This document shows, one piece after another, positions 1 to 8,700 of a DNA stretch of 21,356 nucleotides (positions within the stretch are counted from its first letter, which is position 1; each line of letters starts with the position of its first letter). Position numbers and translations under genes: made by a program. Below the pieces are notes generated by a model, which had not been told where the DNA came from, made no database searches, and saw only the letters and a list, made by a program, of their open reading frames with translations. Source of the DNA: Streptomyces iakyrus (GTDB lineage Bacteria; Actinomycetota; Actinomycetes; Streptomycetales; Streptomycetaceae); the NCBI RefSeq assembly GCF_000717055.1, contig NZ_JNXI01000045.1:1-21356 (forward strand), written 5' to 3'.

Positions 1-7
1 GAGCGGG
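1..7. repeat. Remnant of terminal palindrome I (replicon end)
   Basis: The window opens with GAGCGGG. Many Streptomyces telomeres begin CCCGCGGAGCGGG, and these seven bases equal positions 7-13 of that sequence. I infer that the true 5' end lies about six bases upstream and was lost in assembly or trimming. In a mature end the 5' base would be covalently bound to Tpg. The match is short, but it stands immediately beside a palindrome cluster and near tap-tpg, which makes it convincing. Confidence 0.7.
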
Positions 8-8
8 A

Positions 9-157
9 TATGTTCCGGCAAGCCGGAACATAGAGCGCGAATTGCGCAAGCGCAATTCGAATTCCGGCGCAAGCGCCGGAATGGAATTCCGTAAACGGAA
101 TTCCGACGGGGTGTCAATTCGCGCAAGCGCGAATTGAGGGCACCCGCGCAAGCGCGG
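9..157. repeat. Telomeric palindrome array
   Basis: Six perfect inverted repeats lie almost end to end, each with a two-base AA centre: 9-19/22-32 (TATGTTCCGGC), 38-47/50-59 (CGAATTGCGC), 61-70/73-82 (ATTCCGGCGC), 83-92/95-104 (GGAATTCCGT), 115-124/127-136 (CAATTCGCGC) and 144-149/152-157 (CCGCGC). Adjacent palindromes can fold on the single-stranded 3' overhang of Streptomyces linear DNA and are the binding and priming region for the Tap-Tpg complex. Beyond the first seven bases the sequences do not match the archetypal telomere I remember, so this may be a divergent telomere type. Confidence 0.88.
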
Positions 158-567
158 TCGCCACGGCTGGCAGCAAGGGGAGATGCATCACGCTCGGGCC
201 TGTGTAGCCACTGGGAATCCCAGCCACCACCCCCGCAACGGAAGTGACGGACCATCGGCACGACGGGTGCCAGCCCCACCGCAGTGACGGGTTCCGCTTA
301 CGCTCCACCCTGACACCCCCTCAACTCCCGAAGCCTGCATGGCCAAGCCCAACAACACCCCGCCAGGATACAGGACAACCGGTCTCTACGGGGTGAGATT
401 CGGCCATGCATCACCCTGGGGGTGGAAGTTGACGCAAGGAGGATGCATCACGGTGATGCACTGTGTAGAGTCTGGGTACAGACACCACACCCCCCGAGCC
501 GCACCCGCCGGGCCGGGATTTCCTTTCTGATTACGCGAACCATTCCGCGAAAAGGAGAACACGGGGC
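158..567. other. Subterminal non-coding region
   Basis: No convincing gene is visible here. The short open frames at 114-308 (minus) and 339-530 (plus) overlap the palindromes or repeated motifs and lack Streptomyces codon pattern. The stretch holds a palindrome at 211-223 (CTGGGA-A-TCCCAG), a small hairpin at 257-271 (GGCAC/GTGCC) and the ATGCATCAC motifs listed separately. Directly before the helicase is an imperfect CGCGAA/TCCGCG dyad at 534-549 and a Shine-Dalgarno AAGGAG near 551-556. Confidence 0.6.
183..468. promoter_or_regulatory. ATGCATCAC repeats with an operator-like dyad
   Basis: ATGCATCAC occurs at 183-191, 406-414 and 443-451. The first and third copies are part of a longer shared pattern: GATGCATCACG, then 7 or 8 bases, then CTGTGTAG (182-207 and 442-468). 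At 444-460 the motif forms a perfect 8-bp inverted repeat with a one-base centre (TGCATCAC-G-GTGATGCA). The position is 100 bp or more upstream of the helicase start. This suggests a binding site for a telomere or regulatory protein, or a promoter operator. No clear -35/-10 pair is seen. Confidence 0.45.
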
Positions 568-2946
568 ATGGCCGTGAAACTGCGTGACCATCAGATCGAG
601 GCCGTTGCCGCTATTGTGCGCGGCCTCGATATCCCGCCGGGCGGTATTCCTTTCAATGGCCTGCGCGGGCAGGTGCACGCCGCGTGCGGCACAGGGAAGA
701 CGATTATTGCGGCGGCGTCGGCTAAGCGGATTGTGCCCAAGGGGCGCATTCTCGTTCTGGTGCCGACGCTGGATCTCCTGGCGCAGACGGTGAAGGCGTG
801 GCACGAGGCCGGGCTCAAGGGGCCGGCGGTTGCCGTGTGCTCGCTCCAGGACGACCCGGAGCTGTGGAGCCTGAAGGTGCGCTCCACCACGAACCCCGTG
901 CAGCTGGCGCTGTGGCACGGCCAGGGGCCCGTCACCATCTACGCGACCTACGCCAGTCTGGGCGTGCTCGCGGAGGCCTTCGAGGGCGTCTACGGCCAGA
1001 AGTTGGACCCCGTGGACCTCGCCGTAGTTGATGAGGCCCACAGGACAAGTGGCTCGATGGGTAAGGCATGGGCGGACATCCACGACCAGACCGTCATCCC
1101 GGCGCACCGCCGTCTGTACCTGACGGCGACGCCGCGGATCTGGCAGGAGCGGCCCAACTGGGAGGTCGCCGAAGGGGTGCGGGATCCGCTGCCGGAGGAG
1201 ATGGCGGCCTCCATGGATGACGAGGCCGTGTTCGGCCCCGTCCTCTACAAGCTCAGCCTCGCGTCGGCCGTGTCCCGCGGCTTGCTGGCGCGGTACCAGA
1301 TCATCGTGCTGGAGCTCCAGGACCCGGTCGTCACCCCGGAGAAGCTGATGGGTGAGGAGCGGCGCAGCGAGGAAGTGCGGGGGCAGCGGCTGGGAGCCTT
1401 GCAGGCCGCGCTGCTGCACACGATGGCGCAGCACAGCCTTCAGACCTGCATCACCTTCCACCATCGGACGATGGAGGCACAGGCGTATGCGGAGGGCCTG
1501 GAGCGTGTGGCGGCGAAGCTGCACGCCGATCAGCCGGAGAAGTACCCGGCGAAGATCTGGGCGGACTGGCTGTGCGGGGAGCACGTCCCGGAGCGCCGGC
1601 GCGGCGTGTTGGGTGAGTTCGGCTCCACCGCCTGGCGCGCGGTGCTGTCGAATTGTCGTGTCCTGGGTGAGGGTGTCGATATCAGGGCCGTGGACAGTGT
1701 GGCCCTGTTGGACCCGAAGGGGGCGCCTCACGACATCGTGCAGGCCATCGGACGTGCTTTGCGGCAGAAGCCGGGGCAGGGGAAATTGGCTTCTTTGATC
1801 GTGCCGGTTTTTCTCCAGCCGGGAGAGAAGCCGGAAGACATGTTCACCTCGGCATCGTATCGGCCTTTGGTGAAGGTACTCGAAGGTCTTCGGGCTCATG
1901 ATGAAGAGGCCGTCGAATTGCTAGCGATTCCGCAGGAGCCGCAGAAGGATGTGGCGCAGCCGTCCGTGAACATCGGCTCTGCGCCCGAGGAAGGCGAGGA
2001 AGAATCTCGTCTGTTGCTCCGTTTCGCGGCTCCGCGTGACCCGGTGATGGTCGCGGACTGGGTCAGCTTCAATGTGATCGACACGGAGAAGCAAGACTGG
2101 GCGAGGGGCTGGGCGGCGCTGAAGAAGTTCACGGAGCGTGAGCAGCATGCCAGAGTCCCATATGGTCATAAAGAGGGCGCATACCCTCTTGGGTCATGGG
2201 TGGCGGAACAGCGACGGGCCTACGGCGCGGGGCAGATGAGCGGCCTGCGCGCCCGGCGGCTGGAGAAGCTGGGCATGGTCTGGTCCCTGGCCGATGAGCG
2301 GTTCCAGGAGAACCTGGAGGCCGCGAAGGCGTACTACGACCAGCACTGGACTCTCTGCGCTCCGAGGTCCGCAGTGGCCCTGTCCAGACCGGTAGGACAG
2401 TGGTTGAGCAATTTGCGCCGCGCGGGTGCGTTGGACGGCCACCCCGCGTGGGCGACAGCGCTCAAGGAGGTCGACGAGGACTGGAACCCGCCGTGGCCGG
2501 CCGACTGGCAGCGGCACTACGCCGCACTGCGCGAGCTGGTGGCCGAGGAAGAGGGCCAGGCGGAAGTCCTGCCTGGCGTCACGGTCCACGGCATGGACAT
2601 CGGCAAGTGGCTGGCCCGGCAGCGGACGCCGAAGGTCTGGCAGGCCCTGACCGACGGACAGCGCGAACGCCTGGAGCAACTCGGCATCACACCGCTCGCC
2701 CCGGCGCCGGAGGAGCCCACAAGGGCTTCCACGACGTTCGAGCGGGGCCTGGCGGCCCTCGCGCAATACAGAGCCCGCACAGGCTCTGTGAAGGTCCCCA
2801 GGACCCATGTAGAGCGACTGGAGGACGGGGCCGAGGTCCGGCTTGGAGTGTGGATCATGAACCAGAAAAGCCGCCGCGCGAAGCTCACCACCGACAAGCT
2901 CTCTGCACTCGCCGCGCAAGGGCTGGAATGGGCCCTTGAAGGCTAA
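568..2946 (+). CDS. Telomere-proximal DEAH-box helicase with helicase-associated (HA) domains
   Basis: This 792-residue superfamily 2 helicase has Walker A CGTGKT at residues 40-45, DEAH at 155-158, TATP (motif III) at 186-189 and motif VI QAIGRALRQ at 392-400. From about residue 508 to the end it carries several HA-like modules, recognisable by LG.W...QR, WNPPW...WQ and Q...L...GI patterns. HA domains are thought to bind nucleic acid. The ATG at 568 has AAGGAG 11 bases upstream. Streptomyces linear replicons commonly have a helicase-like gene next to the telomere (the ttrA type), and the position about 570 bp from the end fits, but I cannot prove that this is the ttrA orthologue. It likely unwinds DNA at the replicon end or takes part in end-first transfer. 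The following genes on the same strand begin 56 bp downstream. Confidence 0.87.
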   Translation: MAVKLRDHQIEAVAAIVRGLDIPPGGIPFNGLRGQVHAACGTGKTIIAAASAKRIVPKGRILVLVPTLDLLAQTVKAWHEAGLKGPAVAVCSLQDDPELWSLKVRSTTNPVQLALWHGQGPVTIYATYASLGVLAEAFEGVYGQKLDPVDLAVVDEAHRTSGSMGKAWADIHDQTVIPAHRRLYLTATPRIWQERPNWEVAEGVRDPLPEEMAASMDDEAVFGPVLYKLSLASAVSRGLLARYQIIVLELQDPVVTPEKLMGEERRSEEVRGQRLGALQAALLHTMAQHSLQTCITFHHRTMEAQAYAEGLERVAAKLHADQPEKYPAKIWADWLCGEHVPERRRGVLGEFGSTAWRAVLSNCRVLGEGVDIRAVDSVALLDPKGAPHDIVQAIGRALRQKPGQGKLASLIVPVFLQPGEKPEDMFTSASYRPLVKVLEGLRAHDEEAVELLAIPQEPQKDVAQPSVNIGSAPEEGEEESRLLLRFAAPRDPVMVADWVSFNVIDTEKQDWARGWAALKKFTEREQHARVPYGHKEGAYPLGSWVAEQRRAYGAGQMSGLRARRLEKLGMVWSLADERFQENLEAAKAYYDQHWTLCAPRSAVALSRPVGQWLSNLRRAGALDGHPAWATALKEVDEDWNPPWPADWQRHYAALRELVAEEEGQAEVLPGVTVHGMDIGKWLARQRTPKVWQALTDGQRERLEQLGITPLAPAPEEPTRASTTFERGLAALAQYRARTGSVKVPRTHVERLEDGAEVRLGVWIMNQKSRRAKLTTDKLSALAAQGLEWALEG

Positions 2947-3002
2947 GGAACGGGATAAGTTTGTGGTTAAGCAATGCCTGCCTGGAGTGAGGGTACAGGG
3001 TC

Positions 3003-5117
3003 ATGGCCTCTGAGGAAGAGCTGTTCGCTTCCGTCGACGCACTGCTGAACGAGGAGCCGCAACTGCCGCCTCCGGCGGAGCGCGCCCGGCTGCGTGAAGC
3101 CGCCGGCATCACGCAGGCCCGCCTGGCCACCGCGCTGAAGACGACAACCCAGTCGGTGAAAAACTGGGAGAACGGCCGCAGCGAGCCGAAGTCGCCGCGC
3201 CTGGACGCATACCAGCGGCTGCTGAACGGGTGGGCGGCGAAGTACCCTGCCCCCGGCGCGGCTCCGGCAGCCTCGGTTGCCGCGACGGCGCCCGCGGCGT
3301 CTGCCGAGCCGGCCGCGGCCAGGGTGGAGACGCCAGACGCCCCGCAGGCTCCCGCCGTTCCGGCTGCGGTGCTGGCGCGCCCCGCCGGCACCTCTCGGCT
3401 CGCTTCGGCATCGCGGCGTCCGGCCGCGAAGAAGACGGCGCAGCCCGCAGCCGATCCCCGGTTTCCGCACGGTCCGCTCGCGGTGCTGGACGGTGACGGC
3501 TGCGCGTACGGCGTGGACGGGATCGTGCTGGACTGCCCGGCGACCACGGTGGTGGAGCTGGTGGAGTGGACGCTGCGCGAGTCCGGCCTCGGAGCGCCGC
3601 GCCTGAACCGCTACGGCAAGGACAGCGACCCGCTGATCGTCCTTACCGCCGCGGCTGTCGTGAAGCTCGGACTGCCGGAGCGCCTGGAGGGCCATGAGCA
3701 GCGCCGGTCCCTGCGTCTCCCTGAGGATCATGCGGTGGTTAAGCAGGTGGTGAAGGCAAAGTGGCGGCTCACCCAGCGCGGGTTCGGGCCCTGGGCAAGG
3801 ATCTACCGCAAGGCCCAAGGCCGCGAGCGGCAGTGCGTGCAGCTCGCGATCCTGTCCTGGGACGCCCTCGACGAGCGGTCCTGGCCCGGCGTGAGCCAGA
3901 TGGAGCCGGCCGACATCGCCCGCGTCCTCGGCGTCTACGCCACCCGCGTCATCACCCCGCGCGGATCCACCGCCGTCTCCGGGCTGGAGCTGATGACCGC
4001 GCTGCGCCCGCCCACCCGCGCGATGCGCGACGAAGCGACCGGGAACTGGGTGCCCGGCCACAACCCGGGCTCGCTGGGCACAGAGCCGATGGACCCGGCT
4101 CCGCCGGAGGCCACCGCTGAGCACCCCGTCGTCGTAAACAGCGGCTGGACCGGTGGCTTCCTGAACGAGGAGGCGTACCAGTGGGTGCGGCCGGTGGACC
4201 TGCTCACCGATGAGGAGTGCACCCTGCCGTACGCGGTCGGACTGGACCTCAACACCGCCTTCCTCGCCGCCGCGGCCCGCCTGGTCGTCGGCCTGTCCGC
4301 CCCCGACCACTTCCACGCCCCGGCCTTCAACCCAAAGATCCCCGGGAGCTGGCTGGTCGACCTCTCGCACATCGAGGTGGACCCGCGCCTGCCCTCACCG
4401 TTCACACCGGACGGCACCCGGCCCACGGGCCCGGCCTGGTACCAGACACACACCGTCGCCTACGCCCAGGAACTCGGCTACAACGTCCAGCCTATGGAGG
4501 CGTACCTGCGCCGCGAGACCGGCGCGTACCTGGACCCGTGGCACGACCGCCTCAAGACCGCCTACGTCGACACCCTCGCCGACCTCGGCGTCACCAAGGA
4601 CCTGACCGACGCGGAGTTCCTGGCGGCGATGGAGCGGCACAAGGACGTCGACCCGGCCCTGGCGGCGGTACTGGCTGCCATCAAGGCCACCATCAAGGGC
4701 GGCATCGGCAAACTCCGCGAACGCCCGCAGGGCAAGCGCTACAAGGAGGGCGAGCGGTGGCCGGCCCTGCAGCGCCCCACCTGGCGCCCCGACATCCGCG
4801 CCGCCGTCATCTCCAAGGCCCGGGTCAACATGCACCGCAAGATGCGCAACATGGCCACGATGACGGGTCTGTACCCGCTCGCCGTGCTGTCCGACTGCGT
4901 CGTCTACCCCTCACCGGGCGACAGCCCGCTCGACTTCCTGCCCTACGCCGCCTCCGGCAAGCCCCAGCCCGGTGCCTTCCGCCTCGGGCCCACACCTGGC
5001 CTGGCGAAGCTGGAGGGCGTTCAGTCGATGCTGTGGGCGGTCGACCTCATGGAACAGGGCCTCAACCCGGCCCGTCACATCAAGGGCGGCGACGCTGTCC
5101 TGGACGAAGGCGAGTAG
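3003..5117 (+). CDS. tap: Telomere-associated protein Tap
   Basis: Tap recruits the terminal protein Tpg to the telomeric 3' overhang and is needed to replicate linear Streptomyces ends. This 704-residue protein has an XRE-like helix-turn-helix at about residues 22-62 (GITQARLATALKTTTQSVKNW) and an Ala/Pro-rich linker at about 80-150. A large conserved C-terminal part follows. That part has elements resembling the active site of family-B polymerases: D415-L-N-T-A-F (motif A-like), K561..K565-GGIG (motif B-like) and LSDCVVY around D631 (motif C-like). As I recall, Tap has been reported to have primase activity, which fits. The ATG at 3003 follows a GAGGG element. The stop lies 5 bp before the tpg start, so the two genes form one operon. 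Length and the downstream tpg make the call firm. Confidence 0.9.
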   Translation: MASEEELFASVDALLNEEPQLPPPAERARLREAAGITQARLATALKTTTQSVKNWENGRSEPKSPRLDAYQRLLNGWAAKYPAPGAAPAASVAATAPAASAEPAAARVETPDAPQAPAVPAAVLARPAGTSRLASASRRPAAKKTAQPAADPRFPHGPLAVLDGDGCAYGVDGIVLDCPATTVVELVEWTLRESGLGAPRLNRYGKDSDPLIVLTAAAVVKLGLPERLEGHEQRRSLRLPEDHAVVKQVVKAKWRLTQRGFGPWARIYRKAQGRERQCVQLAILSWDALDERSWPGVSQMEPADIARVLGVYATRVITPRGSTAVSGLELMTALRPPTRAMRDEATGNWVPGHNPGSLGTEPMDPAPPEATAEHPVVVNSGWTGGFLNEEAYQWVRPVDLLTDEECTLPYAVGLDLNTAFLAAAARLVVGLSAPDHFHAPAFNPKIPGSWLVDLSHIEVDPRLPSPFTPDGTRPTGPAWYQTHTVAYAQELGYNVQPMEAYLRRETGAYLDPWHDRLKTAYVDTLADLGVTKDLTDAEFLAAMERHKDVDPALAAVLAAIKATIKGGIGKLRERPQGKRYKEGERWPALQRPTWRPDIRAAVISKARVNMHRKMRNMATMTGLYPLAVLSDCVVYPSPGDSPLDFLPYAASGKPQPGAFRLGPTPGLAKLEGVQSMLWAVDLMEQGLNPARHIKGGDAVLDEGE

Positions 5118-5122
5118 GCGCT

Positions 5123-5677
5123 GTGGGAGAGATCGACGACGCCATCGAACGCGCCGACCGGGAAGCCTTCACCCGCCAGCCACCCAAGACCCTCCAGGCC
5201 CGCATCAACTTCCTGATCAAGCAACTCAAGACCACCAAAGCCGTCGCGGCGGAGATCGGGGTCAGCCAGCGGTCGGTGGAGCGCTACCGCAAGGGCGAAC
5301 GTAAGCACCCGCCGAAGGGCATCGCCGCGAGGATCGACGATGCCGTGCGGCGGCGCTGGCAGCCCCAGGTCCGCAAACGCCGGCGCAAGCAGGCCGCCAC
5401 GACCGGGATCACGGTCGAGACCCGCGCCCGGTTCGGCTACACCGCGCCGATCGGCACGACAGACGACGGACGCTTCCGCCGCCTCACCGTCCGCCTCCCC
5501 GCGCACTACGCGCAACGTCTGTTCGACGCCCGCGACGCCGGAGCCAGCGACCAGCAGATGCGCCAGATCATCGCCGAAGGCTTCAAGGACATCTACTTCC
5601 AGGACGGCGGAAACCGCGCCATGGGACTCTCCGACGTCACCCTCAACGACATCGACTACCTCGACCTCGACTACTGA
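5123..5677 (+). CDS. tpg: Telomere terminal protein Tpg
   Basis: Tpg caps the 5' ends of linear Streptomyces DNA covalently and primes end-patching synthesis through a hydroxyl residue. This 184-residue protein has the usual family length. It has an HTH at about residues 34-60 (LKTTKAVAAEIGVSQRSVER), a basic stretch KRRRK at 85-89, and the conserved IGTTDDGR segment at 110-117. Thr112/Thr113 are good candidates for the DNA-linked residue, since a threonine at about this position has been described in S. lividans Tpg. The C-terminus ends in an acidic LNDIDYLDLDY. The GTG start at 5123 gives this length, and an upstream in-frame extension would overlap tap. GAAGGCGAG at the end of tap can serve as ribosome binding site. 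A second, broken copy lies at 12077-12593. Confidence 0.93.
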   Translation: MGEIDDAIERADREAFTRQPPKTLQARINFLIKQLKTTKAVAAEIGVSQRSVERYRKGERKHPPKGIAARIDDAVRRRWQPQVRKRRRKQAATTGITVETRARFGYTAPIGTTDDGRFRRLTVRLPAHYAQRLFDARDAGASDQQMRQIIAEGFKDIYFQDGGNRAMGLSDVTLNDIDYLDLDY

Positions 5678-5705
5678 CCTGGCCCCGGCTCGCAGGCCCG
5701 GCCCC

Positions 5706-5719
5706 GGCTCGGGTGAGCC
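5706..5719 (+). terminator. Weak hairpin after tpg
   Basis: GGCTC-GGGT-GAGCC forms a 5-bp stem in the 75-bp gap between tpg and the TniQ-HA gene. It lies just after the duplicated motif GGCCCCGGCTCG. There is no T-run. It could attenuate read-through, but co-transcription across the gap is equally plausible. Confidence 0.25.
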
Positions 5720-5752
5720 GAAGCACGATAGCTGTCACACGCGACGGGATGG

Positions 5753-8700
5753 GTGGGGAAGCGGTTGCTGGCTTCGGGTGCCTTTCGGGTGGCTCCCCTG
5801 CAGGGTGAGATGACGCTGTCGTTCCTGGGGCGGATCGCGGACAGGTACGGCCTGACGGTGCGGAGTCTGCTGTCGTCGGTCACCGAAGTGGCCGGCCAGC
5901 AGAGCGTCGTCGGGGCTCTGCAGGGCGACAGTGAGGTGTTCTTGAACGCCGCGGCCCGGGACCGGGTCGCGGCGCTGTGCCGTGTGCCGCAGGTGGACAT
6001 ACGCCGTGCGCTGCCGGCCTGGACGCGGGAGGAGCCGCTGGGCCCCTCGACGGAGAGGCCAGCGGCGCGGCTCCACAACGGGGTGGAGACGGTTGCTGCC
6101 TGGGGTCCGGCGTGCCCGGGCTGTGTGGCTGCGCGGACCGGTCGCGTTGCACCAGCCCGCGTGTACCTGGCGGCGCACCAGCGAGTCTGCCCTCGCCACC
6201 GGTGCTGGCTGATGGGCGTGCCTGGCAGCGGGGGCCGTGTTGTGGGGCTGGCCGGGTGCCCGGAGGTGGTCCAGGCGCAGGCCGATCACCGCAGGCTGCT
6301 GCGCCGCTCCCCCGTCGCTGCTTCGGCGTTCGAGGTTGCTGAGGCGGTCACCGCCTCGTGGTGGGCGCAGAAGTGGCCCGAGGAGCGCCTGTGGGCGATG
6401 CGGCTGGAGGCGGCCATGCCCGAGGGCGAGGATCCGCTGCGGTGGCGGATCCTGGCGCGGGATCTGGTCACCTACCCCGAGACCGTCGCCCTCGCCACGC
6501 TTCTGGCCAGCCGGGCCTGGCGGCTCCGTGTCGCTGCTGACGGTGGTGGTCACCTCCCTTACCGGGTGGCTGATGTGCCCTGCGTGCCCAGCGAGCTGGG
6601 CCATCGCCTGCGACGATCGTGGCTCACCGAGCGTCTGGCCGCCTGCACCCACGGACCGCTGTTTTCCTGGACGTACCAGTGCATCCGTACCAAGGGCGGC
6701 CGTGGAGACGCCGAACAGCGGCTGTGGCAGGTCCCCTTGGCGCTCCGGCCCCGGCCTCTCGCCGACGTTCTCGCGGGCTACCAGCGTCGGCAGACCGCGG
6801 GCACAGAGGGTCTGCTGGCTCAGAAACGGCTGCGGGGCCACAGCGTGCACGCCGACGGGGCCTTCGCCGTCGGCCTGGCCCACGCGCGTACCTACGCCGC
6901 CCAGCACGGCCACCTCGCCACCCGACGCGACACGCGAGTCGGTTCCTTCTCCCTGGGGAAATGGGTGCACAACCAGCAGTCCCACGCCTTGGCCCTGCCT
7001 GAAGAAAAGGCCGCTGCCCTGAAGGAGGTGGATCCGTGGTGGAACATCCCCTGGTCGGTGAAGTGGCAGCGCTCCTACTACCGCGCCCGCGACCACGTCA
7101 GACGCCACGGCCCCCTCAACGCCGCCGACGGCTTCCCCGACACCCACGTGCTGACCGGGGAGTGGCTGTACCTGCAGTGCACCGACTACAACTCACTCCA
7201 CCCCGAACAGCGCCGTCTGCTGGCCGACATCGGCATCACGGCCCAGGCCGCCGGCAGCGCACGCCCGCGCCGAACGAGCCGGACCGCGGGCATCGATACG
7301 GCTGTTGCCTGTGCGCGCGCCTTCGTCGCCGAACACGGATGCCTGGCCCTGGCCACCAAGAACGTCTCGTACCAGGGGTTTTTGCTCGGGAAGTGGCTCG
7401 CTGCCCAGCGTTGCCTCACCCGCCGCCAGGACGAACCAGCGCACCTTCAGGTGCTCGACGCAATCGACGTGTGGTGGAACCCGCCGTGGCCCTTGGCGTG
7501 GCAGCGAACCTGGCACCGGATCCGCACTCATGCCCAAGACCGGCACCAAGGGGCTGCAGAAGAGGGCTGGCCGGACGGCAGTGACGGCTGGGCCACGTGG
7601 CTGTCCGTACAGTGCACCGGCTACAAGCAGTTGCATCCCCCGCAGCAGCATCTGCTGGCGGAGATCGGCATCACCGCCGAGACCGCCGCCACTCGCCCCC
7701 ACGAGATCATCGCCCGGCTCTGCGGTACGGGCCCCGGGCTGGCCCACGCACGCACGTACGCCGCCGCACACGGCCACCTCGCCACGCCTCAGAAGGCTTG
7801 CCTTGAGGGGTTTGCGCTGGGCCGGTGGCTGAGCGAACAGCGCCGCCAGGCGCGGGAGCACCGTCGCAGTACAGGCGGGACATGGCCGGTCAGCACGCTC
7901 CTCGCAGCGCTCGACCCCTGGTGGAGCCCGACCTGGTCCTTGGAGTGGCAACGCAATTGGAGCCGCGTACGCGAGCGGTCAGATTCCGCGTCCGCAGCCG
8001 ACAGCAGTGGTGGTACCGGCATTCCGGGCCTTGAGAAGGAGTTGGCCGGCTGGCTGAGGCGTCAGTGCACCGACTACGGCACACTCCACCCCGAACAGCG
8101 CCGCCTGCTGACCAAGATCGGCATCACCGCCGAAACAGGCCGAGCCGCCCAACCACCAGCTCCCCGCACCGAGCCCGATCTTCTGGACAACGCACTCGCA
8201 CAAGCCCGCGCCTACGCCGCCGAACACGGCCATATCGCCGCGCCCGCCAGCACCGTCCTCGACGGGTTCCCGCTGGGGAAGTGGCTGGCCTGGCAACGAC
8301 GACGCGCCCGCCAGGGCCGCCTCTCCCCCACCCGGGCCGAAGCCCTGACCATGATCGATCCGTGGTGGAACCCGCCCTGGCCCCTGCAATGGCAGCAGGC
8401 CTACCACCGACTCCGCACGGCAGCTACAGGTGCCGACGGCCTACCGACCACGAACCTCCCCCGAGGCCTTTGCCACTGGGCCCGTGTCCAGCAGGAGTCC
8501 TGGGAGCATCTCCACCCCGGCCAGCAGGACCTCCTGACCACCCTCGGCATCACACCCCACGCTGCCGTAGGCGAACGACCCGCCCCGGCCACACGCTCCT
8601 ACCCCGCCAGCCCCGGACTCGACCACGCACACGTCTACGCCGCCCAGCACGGCCACCTCACCCCGGACAAGCACACCCGACAAGCCGGCTTCCCCCTCGG

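Noticed and set aside
1..157. Palindrome cluster as a CRISPR or terminator array
   Set aside because: The palindromes differ in sequence, abut each other and sit at the replicon end beside tap-tpg, which fits a telomere better.
114..308. Short minus-strand frame over the telomere
   Set aside because: It overlaps telomeric palindromes and has no coding signature.
339..530. Short plus-strand frame before the helicase
   Set aside because: It runs through the ATGCATCAC dyad, has no good ribosome site and lacks coding bias; treated as non-coding.
448..1899. A 483-residue open frame on the minus strand
   Set aside because: It is antisense to the helicase, is rich in Arg, His and Leu as expected for a GC-rich shadow frame, and shows no domain.
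4217..5122. Long upstream extension of the tpg frame
   Set aside because: It would lie inside tap in another frame and has Pro/Arg-rich shadow composition; the GTG at 5123 gives the family length.
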